Positions 1-9,191 of a stretch of 29,840 bases of DNA are shown piece after piece. The number at the start of each line of letters is the position of its first letter. Position 1 is the first letter of the stretch. The notes beneath the pieces are model-generated. The model was given only the letters and a program-made list of their open reading frames with translations, searched no databases and was not told where the DNA came from. The DNA is from Melampsora larici-populina 98AG31 (taxonomy: Eukaryota > Basidiomycota > Pucciniomycetes > Pucciniales > Melampsoraceae), in NCBI RefSeq assembly GCF_000204055.1, contig NW_006768800.1, positions 757,219-787,058 of the forward strand, written 5' to 3'. The translations under genes were made by a program, and so were the position numbers.

Positions 1-50
1 AGTTGATGCTCCATCAGAAGCAACATAATAGGAGGTATGTGGCGTCTAGA

Positions 51-1543
51 AAGAAAAGAGAGGAGAATAGGGTTATATCGTCATAATAAAGAGCCAGATG
101 GGTAGCTTTAGTGTAATCATCAGATATGGGGAGTTGATTATGATGGAACCGTTGCATCAGTAGTCCAGTCAGACACAATGAACATGTTATTTTCTCTCTG
201 CGCTTCTGAGGACTGGGAAATGGAGCAATTTGATATATGCACTGCTTTCCTTACTGGTCAGATGCACACTTCCTGTCTATACACGACAAGTACAAGGCTT
301 CTACAACCCCAAATCTCCGACAAAAGTATGGCTTCTCAAACAATCAATCTATGGAACAAAACAAGCGCATCGAGAATTCAACTCTGATCTGGAAGAAAAA
401 CTTCGCAGCATTGGCTTCACCCCATACAAAGACGACAACTCACTTTTCACCTTTCGAAGAAATGAAGAGATAATTCACATTCCCATGTTTGTTGACGACG
501 GTCTTGTATTCTCAAATTCGAAATCCCTGATCAAAGAAACCAGAGAGAAACTAGAACAACTTTACAAGCTCGTATGGACCACTAACCCCACATTACATCT
601 TGGCGTCAAAATCACACGAGATAGAACTAATCGCACAATCCATCTTTCCCAAGAACATTACCTCAAGAATGTTCTCGATCGATTTGACATGACACATTGC
701 AACACCACCTCAACACCTTTTCCAACCTCTATGGAACTATCTCCTGGAACAGATGAAGAGATTGAAGATGCTGCCCACTTACCATATCAACAAGCCATCG
801 GCTGCCTTAACTGGGCTGCTGTTCACACTCGACCCGATATACAATATGCCGTATCAACATTAGCACGCTACTCATCAAAATATACCTACCGTCACTGGCA
901 AGTAGTAAAACACCTACTACGATACATTCAAGGAACTCTGGATCGTGGCATTGTATTCAAAAAGCACAAAACTCCATCCACCGAACTTCGCGCGTATGCT
1001 GATGCTGACTACGCAGCTTGTACCACAACTCGCAGATCTACGACTGGATATGTCTTTACATTAGGTGGATCATTAATAAGCTGGAAAAGCCGTCGACAAC
1101 CCACCGTAGCTCTTTCCACTACAGAAGCAGAATACATGGCACTCGGTGACTGTGCAAAACACTGCTTATGGTTTCGAAGAATGATATCACACCTAACCCA
1201 AACACCCATCCCAACATCTCCAATCTCGTTACCACCTCTCAGCATTTTCAACGACAATAACGGCGCAGTATTCCTCTCTCAAGAATCAGCTACAAACAGC
1301 CGCTCCAAACATATTGATATAAGACACCATTTCATTCGTGACCTAATATTCTCACATCAAATTTCCACACACATGATTGATACAAAATTAATGCCTGCCG
1401 ACTTTCTCACCAAGAATGCCCCTAAGGAAATGCTTAATCGATGCCGATTTCTAATTGGTAATGTAAATACAAAAGAAATCCACCTTATATCTACAAATAC
1501 ACTTCCTAAACCCGCGAAAGTATCGAGCAAGGGGGGATGTTGA
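51..1543 (+). pseudogene. copia pol fragment (RT-RNase H), frameshifted
   Basis: From about 230 to 1543 an uninterrupted frame of 437 codons encodes the reverse transcriptase palm and RNase H. It has the FVDD catalytic box at 488-499, the RNase H AYADADYA and STTEAEYMAL motifs, the DNNGAVFLS block and the HIDIRHHFIRD tail. The part upstream is broken. Between 51 and about 125 the RT N-terminus is recognisable in one frame but interrupted by TAA at 84 and 87 and again near 120. It resumes in another frame (DYDGTVASVVQ, then FDICTAFL, 133-262) and shifts again near 265-285 into the long frame. The copy can therefore not make a full polyprotein. The stop codon at 1541-1543 lies inside the first bases of the LTR. 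What follows from family knowledge is the domain assignment; the breaks are seen directly. Confidence 0.9.
1529..1537 (+). other. polypurine tract
   Basis: A purine run with six consecutive G lies immediately before the TG that opens the LTR. This is where LTR elements prime plus-strand DNA synthesis, and its position sets the left edge of the LTR. Confidence 0.75.
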
Positions 1544-1988
1544 TACACAATGCGTATCACTGAGTACTCGACACTTACCTGCGATTCAGCACTCAGATAG
1601 AATGACTATACGCTGAGTCCTTTCCTTGAGTTCTAATTGTAAGAACTCAGTTCCTGAGCAACTTCTCAGCGTTAAAGCAAATTGTATATAATGTATCTAG
1701 AATGCTTGTATTCATTTCTCTCTCTGATCATCAGAAATTAATAATATCATTAGATTCATCTTTGCTTTCACTCTTCGGAGTATTCCATTTCGTGACACTC
1801 TCATCTTCGCATCTCTTCTCATTCAAGTGACAGCTCTGGTTTAGCTGTTCTCGCTTGTGTGACACGACGCTTTACATCTATATGTACTGCACAACAATCT
1901 CAATTTTTGGCGAGTTTATTTGGCTTTGCAGAGCTCTCTGCTTCTTATAAGACGTATAAACGTATATGTAACACAGGATATATCAACA
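1538..1988 (+). repeat. 3' LTR of copia element (451 bp)
   Basis: The LTR begins TGTTGATA (1538-1545) and ends TATCAACA (1981-1988). These form a perfect 8-bp inverted repeat with the TG...CA termini typical of LTRs. A TATA-like stretch (TATATAAT, near 1685-1692) is a plausible retroelement promoter. The rest holds no reading frame. The LTR is complete, so it could be compared with its 5' partner for dating. Confidence 0.88.
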
Positions 1989-2486
1989 TCTGAAGAACAT
2001 CATGTCAGAATTCTGAAAGTTTTTGCCGAGAGGTGAAGCCGGAAACATTAAAAAGGATACATAAAGGGACTTGGTCTTTGGAGCTCACATACCAATAATC
2101 ACCAATCAGTCCTACTTATAGATGAGTTGTGTCTTGGACATGCCAATTCGTGGTTTTGATCTTATTCTAGTCACTTCTTGTCTTCATTTTTGAAGAAAAA
2201 AAGCTCAAAGTATGACAATGAATGATCAACAAACAAGAAAAGTGCCATATCATATTTAGTATTTTTATGCAACTATGAATGCTCGTGTGGCTAGTCGTTT
2301 TTGTCTATTAGTGCTCTAAGACACACTGGTGTGGTCTGTGACGCAAGAGTGGACGTGATGTTATAATTTACTAGCAAACATGGTACATCCAGGCCTATTA
2401 TGAATTCTATTAGATTGTACATTGTGACCCTGTGCGATCGAATTGGTCCAATTTCTTTTTAATGATCTCAGTCATCGATCATTTGA
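1989..2486. other. intergenic, nothing recognised
   Basis: AT-rich spacer between the LTR and the 3' end of MIA40. I see no open frame, RNA fold or repeat of note. It must contain the MIA40 3' untranslated region and polyadenylation signals, but none is distinctive. Confidence 0.6.
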
Positions 2487-3436
2487 TCATGTCTTAATCG
2501 ATTCATTGGCTTCGAGACTTTGATCGACTGTTGCAGGTGATGGGGTATCAGAGGTATCACTGCCCGGCTCGGACGAGGAGGTAACAGAGGTTGTTGAATT
2601 TTTGGAATCATCACTAGTAGGTGGAGTAAGAGGTCTGGTAAAATCGTCCTCTTCAACCGGCTCCTGATCTTCATTCTGCTGTTGATCTTCTTCCTGGCCA
2701 ATCAAGTCTTCACCTATATGATGTACCAATCCGATGACCCCAAGTATCAAATGGTTAGTCTCAAAGCAGATATCAACGAGGAGCAAGAGTAACTCGACGT
2801 ACCGTATACATCAGGATGCTCCTTGAAACATTCTTGCATCAATTTGAATTTATCTATGCATTCAACACCTTTCGGTTCTGCCTCACTGTACACGAAACAA
2901 CTAAAAGCAGACTTGAATTGTTCTCCACAGACTCCATGAGCCATTCCACCTAGACAAGGGCAATCCCAGTTGATCTCACCCGTTTCAGGATCTAAAAAAG
3001 GATTGCAAAAAGTTTGAAGAGAAATACAGATCAGCAACTTTGTGATGATCATTCAGATCAAATATTACGCACTGAAAGCACTTTGTTGACTTGAAGGAGA
3101 TTCGGCTGATTCCTCAGTTGAGGTGTTTTCTTCAGTCTGTGATACCAAGACCTCCTTACTCTCAACCTGATTCTCCTCATTTGTAACTTTTCTTTTTTCT
3201 CGTCTTGATAATTCACCAGGTACGCCAAAAGCTACTCCGACCAGTCCAAGAAGTCCAAGAAGTCCAATAGCTTTCAGCCCACCCGATGCATTCGACTTAG
3301 GTACCACTTGTGAGGAGGAAGCAAACGATGACCTTGGAGGGCATGGCAAAGACCGTATCTGAATGTTCTTTGAGACTTTTGATGATCGAGAGGGAGTGAG
3401 GATCAATGAGACTCTTTTTTGGAAAAGGTTGGCCAT
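2487..3436 (-). CDS. MIA40: Mia40/Tim40, mitochondrial intermembrane space import oxidoreductase
   Basis: Mia40 traps incoming cysteine-rich small proteins in the mitochondrial intermembrane space by disulfide exchange and is reoxidised by Erv1. Three exons join in frame: 3436-3073, 2991-2803, 2713-2487 (259 aa). The N-terminus is basic and Ser-rich like a presequence. A hydrophobic anchor follows at about residues 52-72, then an acidic Glu/Ser linker. The catalytic CPC motif is at residues 132-134, and the twin CX9C pairs are at 143/153 and 166/176, all within the conserved [16 protein letters not shown] region. The acidic, low-complexity C-terminal tail is encoded by the last exon. The start was chosen at 3436 because it gives the presequence directly; in-frame ATGs further upstream would add an atypical leader. 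The membrane-anchored form matches the fungal rather than the animal type. The family identity is firm; exon edges are inferred from consensus and phase. Confidence 0.96.
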
Positions 3437-3958
3437 TTCTGCTTGAAAGTTGAAGTTGAGAATGTAGTCGTTGGTATGGATATCTAAGTTGAAGACTCTT
3501 GCAAGGTGCTCAGTTGGTTTTAATTTTTTTCCAAATCGGTGGTTGCCGAAACTTTGCCGCGCGTACAGCCTGAGCTTCTGGGAGTGGGCGTAGTGTATCA
3601 CGCAGATGTCACAGCGAGTGTATGCTACTATATAGAAGCATGACACACGTGTGTACATAGTATGTATTGTACAATACATCTATCACAGCCTATCACACCT
3701 TCAGGGCAGTGTGAAGATGATCAAAACTGCGCATGTAGCAAGTAACACCTACTTCAGATAGCTTCAGATTCAAAGAAAATAACTTCACGCAGCACATATA
3801 CATACAAATGCCTGAACAACGGAGGAACATTGGAGAGTAGAATTTATAGCACAGGTATGAAGATGGAATATGCATGAGACAATAAAGACTTGTGATGCAC
3901 ATCTCAAAGATTAGCTCCAACATCTACAAATCCCCCCAACACTTACCTCAACATTAAC
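3437..3958. promoter_or_regulatory. divergent promoter region MIA40 / secreted gene A
   Basis: About 520 bp separate the starts of MIA40 (-) and the next gene (+), so both promoters and 5' leaders must lie here. A run of ATGTAT-type alternations occurs at 3640-3690. I see no coding frame or clear TATA box that could be assigned with confidence. Confidence 0.5.
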
Positions 3959-6073
3959 ATGATGCAAGTGAGAAGCTCCATTTCAGCCCTATGGAATCAA
4001 GCTACATTTTTCTTATTACTGTTAATTGGCCCTTGCTTAGCCCTTGATAAACTGTGGGACAGCCTTACAACATTTGAAGAGTTACCAGAGCTAGATAAAA
4101 GCTTTGATAACCTGGAAGGTCATCAGACAATAAACAATTTAAATTTCCAAGTATTTGATTTTCCTATAGATCTTTCAACACAGGGAGAGGATCATGGATC
4201 ATCTAACCCATGGCAGTGTTTGTTGGATGAATGGTTGGTTCCTGGATCTGTTACCCCAAGTAAGTATGCAGACTTCAATCCTGAATCTCCAGTAAACTTG
4301 AATATCAGTATGTGTTCCCCTTGATTCTGGCAATGTGTCTCTTCCTACCATGGAAGAGACAGTTTTCCTTAAACAGAATTTTATCCTCATATGTGTCTAT
4401 GATGAAGCTTATACTTACAAAATTTGTTTTTAGATGGACCTCTTGGAATACCTGAACAAAGTACAAAAGGGATAGACATTGCAACTCATTCACCACAAGC
4501 AATACCAATGACCTACCCAGGCACAACAAATGTTCAATACCCTCATGTGGCTCACCTTGAAAGTCCTCCAAATTCTGACAAGAATGTGCCCAATCATGTT
4601 CCAAATCAATCAGGAAGCTTTTCATCAACCATTACAACAGAACCTCAAGGCAACCATGCCATAAGAACTATCTGTGATGGACCAAGTGAGGCCCCAAGTG
4701 TCCCTGTACCTCTTGAAGATGATTTGAGCTTGTTGATCCCACCAGGACACATAAGTGAATCAAGTTCAATCTCACCATCAAAAGCCATTGGATCGAAAGA
4801 AATTTTGGGCAGTCCAATACTTGTTCAGCCAGTTCTAGAAAATTCCACTAAATCCAATCAAAAAAAGACTCATGGTGAAATGAGAATTTCCGCATCCAAA
4901 CCCAAGTCCAGAAAACGAAAGAAAATGAATGTAATTATGTCAGAAGAGCATGATATAGAACCAAATAAAACCAACAAGAGAATCAAGATAGGAAAACAAT
5001 CACAAGAAAAAAGTAGCAAAATGTTGGAAGAAGGATCAAAAATCAATAGAAGCCATTCTGATTCTTCAAAAAGCTCAGTTGTAACATCTGGGAAAATTGA
5101 AACTGTTCCTTTACCATCTACCAATACCAACCCAAATCCTAAGGTGACTACTACTATCAACCCAAGATTAATGGATCTCTATGAATTTGAAAGTCATCTG
5201 TTTGTACAAAACAAAAGGTTCAGCAGTATTTTAAAAAGTATAGGATTCAAAGTCACTTCACGTAACACTTTTCCTTTCTGTCTTAGCTATGGAAAACAAC
5301 TAGTTTTACAAAACCATCATATCATTGGTGATATGTCTCAGTTCTGGAATCAAATCGAATCAAAAATGTTGCCTATCTTGAAGACTTTCTTTCAAGACAG
5401 ACGTTGTGCTTGGGTTAGCTTGGCTTCCTGGAGAGCTCAACATTGTATCTTTCCTTTGTTTATTCATAAAGTAACAGATCTAGAAGATTTTTTTCGTAGG
5501 TTGAATTTTTGGTGGCCATTTGATACTAAAGAAGATACTTTGAGATCATCAGTAAGTTACTTCAAAAATTGGATCACAGAAGAGCTCTCTGAATTTATCA
5601 AGGCAATCACAGAATCCATCAAAGGAAAAGATCCTAATCATCTCTATGGTACAAGAAACACATTGTTAACAGAAGAACAATCTCATGTGATCTTTGAGCT
5701 AGAGTTTTCTTCAAGTCCTGATGCTTGGAGAGGTCTTTCTTGGAAATTGTTAAGGGGTTGGATCGATCAGCTTGGTCCGGAGATGAGAGCTCTGTTTGAA
5801 GGTTCAGTATCTTTAAATAACTTGAAGAAACTTTACGTCAGGAAGGCTGCTGTGAATTTTTCTCTTTATGACACCGCAAGAAATCACAAAAAGCTTTGGG
5901 ATAGTTTTACTCAAGAGGTATGGTACCTTATACTTACATCTGATATAGTGCCATAATTTGAGTTCATTTACTGATGAGCAATTTACATTTTATATCAGTA
6001 TAACTTTCCAAAAACTACAGTTGATGTAAGACGTACATGGAACAACAATGATTGGAGTCACATAGAAATCTGA
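3959..6073 (+). CDS. predicted secreted protein A, lineage-specific family with basic clusters
   Basis: I do not recognise a named family. Exons 3959-4259, 4434-5917 and 5999-6073 join in frame to 619 aa. A second donor at 4308 (GTATGT) has the same phase as the one at 4260 (GTAAGT) and would add 16 residues. Residues 1-28 look like a signal peptide with a TFFLLLLIGPCLA core, cut likely after CLA. The middle is Ser/Pro/Asn-rich and disordered-looking. Basic clusters (KPKSRKRKK, about 4898-4924, and NKRIKIGK soon after) resemble nuclear localisation signals. The C-terminal half (about 5260-5917) is a folded-looking domain rich in Trp, with IGDMSQFW, WWPFDTKEDT and LGPEMRALF motifs. The whole domain is shared with the gene at 9192-11958, down to the last intron, after which both read YNFP. 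A secreted protein with nuclear signals fits the profile of a candidate effector, but that is inference. Confidence 0.78.
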
Positions 6074-6893
6074 CATTCAATCAACTTGGATTGTGTGTGT
6101 TTGTGTTCAAGATTCATCATCTAGAAAAATTAAAAGTTTTGCAATATTCTTTTTATAATGAGTTTGTATAGATACTTGAGATTTCACAATGCAATTTATA
6201 TGCATACAATGGCTTTTATATTTCCCTTATGGTCCATAAATACACTTGCAATTTCGGATAACTCTATCAACCGTGTGGCATTGTGATTTATAAGTCAATT
6301 TTGACAAAATTCTAACCGGTCACATGTGAGATAGGGATTTCAAACCCAGCGACCGATTTGTCCAGACCAACAGTCATACTGGTACATTCTGGGTTTCAAA
6401 TCAGCTGGGAAAGTGTGAAGAGAAGCAGAGGAAATGTACAGGAAAAGACCACCTTTTCTATGCTGTACCAAGCAGGTTATATAGTGAAGTCACAAGTTAA
6501 GCGCACAAAAAGAATATGAAATCCGGAGTTGGATTTTCGATGGCGGAATCGGCGTGCATTCTGAGCAGTGTCGAAAGAAACAAGCTTTCGCATATATCGG
6601 GGTTTTTTGCTGTCATCTTGGGATGTTTTCCTAACCTTGGAAAAATCATCCTAAGTTGAATTATATTTGTTTTGTCATATCCACCTTCAGTGTGCTTGCG
6701 TGCGAGTCTTAGATTCTTGAGCGCTGAACCGTAATTTGGTGTGTAGCTCGATTCTTTCTGGCAGTCCTGTTCGTCGGTATCTTCTCAATCCTAGTTCAAG
6801 GGCCTTGTTGTCATATGAACCTCTGTTGAATTATCACGTCGAGCGTTTGTCCGTTTTCCAGTTTGCCTTTTAGAGATCGGACTTCAATTTAAT
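6074..6893. other. intergenic between convergent genes
   Basis: About 820 bp between the 3' ends of secreted gene A (+) and the SET gene (-). It has no supported gene. One imperfect inverted repeat is visible, 6336-6349 against 6389-6402 (14-base arms, one mismatch, about 39-base loop). It resembles a small cruciform or an old element fragment. Confidence 0.55.
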
Positions 6894-8572
6894 CTAAGAT
6901 AACGAGGATGGTGGATCTTCATCGTTGAGTTCAATCCAACGAGTTTTACAAGATTCAAGTAAAAGTCTTTCACCAACAAGATAATCAATTATCATATCCT
7001 GATAAGGTTTATCAACTGAAGGAATCAAGTCTACCTAAAAAAGAAATTCAATTCTCATCAATATTGAAGTTTTATGTTTGGTATGATTTTCTTGAGATTA
7101 TGAGACAAACCTGTTTTAAGTTTAAAAGTTCATCTAAATTGAGTTGGTTTCCAAACATCCTTGTTAATCTTGAATCACAAAGTCTTTGGATGTTTTTAGA
7201 TAATTCAACACTCAAAGAATTGAATGAATCATGATCATTAAGTTTGAAACTGTCTTGTAGTTGAAAATCGATCAATTTTGCTACTAAATCTAAAATTTCA
7301 TCGTCATTCAAGTTACGAGATGATTGAACGGTGAGATCCAAGAGTAAGATAGTAATCCAAAGCGTTAATGAAACTCGGGCCGATGAATCAATATAAAGTT
7401 CATCATGATAGTCTTCGTCTTCTTCCTTGTGTTCTTCTTTAAATCGGATCAACTCATTTTCATCAATTTCGGTGATTGTTTTCATCAACTGAAGCTCCAT
7501 AGATTTAATTCTCTTCTGTAAGATTTGAGTTTGATTTGGATTCAAGTTGAAATCCAAAATCTTCAAGATCTCCTCCAAATCAAAACTGATTCTATCATGA
7601 ATGTTTTCAGGAATGATAAACCCATATTCGATGAAAAGTTTATGGTTTCCAAGTTTTGGACCATAAGAATTATAAACAATCCGATCTGATGAATGATTTG
7701 AATGTTGAATGGGAACCAAAGTTTTCAATTCGACTCTATCTTGATCATTGATGACGATATCTTGAAGGTCTTGATGATGTTTTGTAATTCGATGAGAATC
7801 AGATTCATGTAGTTCACATTCATTTAAACTTCCACATTGATCACAAACCCAAATATCTGAAATCAAATTCACATCAGCTTGATCACTATGATCAAACAAA
7901 TCAGCTATCGGTACTAAAGCTAAAGTATGAAAATTATCAATATAAAATGATCTAGATGAAACTATTGAATAAGCATCTAAGAATGATTCCCATTCATCTT
8001 CAGATTGGTTTAGTGAGATGGTTAGATGAGATTGATAAAAATGTAAAAGTGATTCGTATTTAATCGTTTGATCTGATCTTAAACATCTTTCGATTTCGGT
8101 TCCTTTCAAATAATCTTGAATCAAATCAGGTTGAATTAAACTTATTAATCTTGGTCTAGATCTGTTTGATGATGGTAAGATGATGGACAAGTAAGCTGAC
8201 CATTTAGATTCTTCACCTAATTTGATTTCATAAAGTAAATGTTGAGTTAAAATCAAACTTGAACTTTTTGAAACTTCACATTCACATTTCGATATGGTTT
8301 CTGGATGTTGGAATGATGAAGTTCTATGTGAAAGACAAATTGATTTAGGTATCGATGCAACTGAAAGAATCGAACAGATTAGTGGTTGATAACTTGATAA
8401 TGATCATGAAGAGATACTTACCTATTGAGTTGGCTGGTATGAAGCTTTCTCTGTTAGACAATCGAATCGAATGTTGTGGTTGGTCATCGATGGTTGAGTG
8501 AAGTTGAATGATTTGAAGATTCTGATGAAGTTGTACTTTATAAGTTGATGTCCATTTTATGAATTCGTCCAT
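6894..8572 (-). CDS. SET-domain protein lysine methyltransferase (RKM/SETD6-like)
   Basis: Exons 8572-8422, 8360-7111 and 7034-6894 join in frame to 513 aa. The SET core is split, as in Rubisco-LSMT/SETD6/RKM-type enzymes. An early strand reads SIPKSICLS (about residues 53-61). The ALVPIADLFDHS block, which carries the substrate and cofactor pocket, is at about 197-208. NSYG...N..L...YGF at about 281-297 supplies the Asn/Tyr signature of the S-adenosylmethionine site. Between them sits a CDQCGS..EC cysteine insertion that might bind zinc. The helical C-terminal part matches the Rubisco-LSMT substrate-binding region. Such enzymes methylate lysines of ribosomal or other non-histone proteins; the actual substrate cannot be told. 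The gene lies between the two secreted paralogues, tail to tail with the left one and head to head with the right one. Confidence 0.83.
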
Positions 8573-9191
8573 TTTCTTTTTCTTTTTATATCAACTCTAT
8601 ATCAACTCTACTCATCCTAAGCTGTATCAACTTTTTTACTTTTCTCAACAACTTAACCCTACTTGACCTCTCTATATATTTCCTTCCTGGTCCACAGAAT
8701 AAAAAGTTGAAAGTTTGCACAAAAGTTCTTTCTGCAAGAAAACAAACATACAGCAGACGGCATCTCGTGTTCTCATCTCAAATTCTCCTCTAATATCTGC
8801 GCGGTGGCATTGGTGGCCTTGTTGAAATAGAACTTGCACACCAACAGGGGTTATCCAATTTCTCGAAATCATTTACCAGCGTACCAGGTGTGCAATGAAT
8901 TTTGACATGTCCAGGCTCCTTCATGCATCACCCACGGCTTTCCAGTCAGTACTGGCTTAGAAACTCGCCTTGAAGACATAACAAAGGAAATGTGCAGTAA
9001 GTTCATTCAGCTGCAACACCATCAAGAGATCAATTATAATAAATATCCTAGATCAGCAGTCAATCCAAAACCTCACCCGCTTCCTGTATTCAAAAGTTTC
9101 AACATATATGCAAAGTGAATAAAAACACAGTGCAGTGAATTCCACACAACACTACCTAGAACTTTCTTCTTTTCGCTATCTTTCAGTTTTC
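8573..9191. promoter_or_regulatory. divergent promoter region SET gene / secreted gene B
   Basis: The SET gene and secreted gene B start on opposite sides of this roughly 620-bp gap, so it carries both promoters. Pyrimidine-rich runs at 8573-8650 lie just upstream of the SET start. A TATATATT stretch is near 8672. No gene is supported. Confidence 0.5.

Larger units (their letters stand above)
1..1988 (+). mobile_element. Ty1/copia LTR retrotransposon, 3' part
   Basis: The stretch holds the reverse transcriptase and RNase H end of a copia-type pol, then a purine tract, then a complete 3' LTR. The order RT, RNase H, LTR with nothing between is the copia arrangement. The 5' LTR, gag, protease and integrase would lie to the left of the window. 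The five bases after the LTR (TCTGA, 1989-1993) are the candidate target duplication, which cannot be tested without the other end. The element is decayed: see the pol entry. Confidence 0.92.

Noticed and set aside
6310..6410. tRNA-like B-box (GGGTTTGAAATCCC on the minus strand)
   Set aside because: The T stem does not pair in the standard five positions and no anticodon or acceptor arm can be folded around it.
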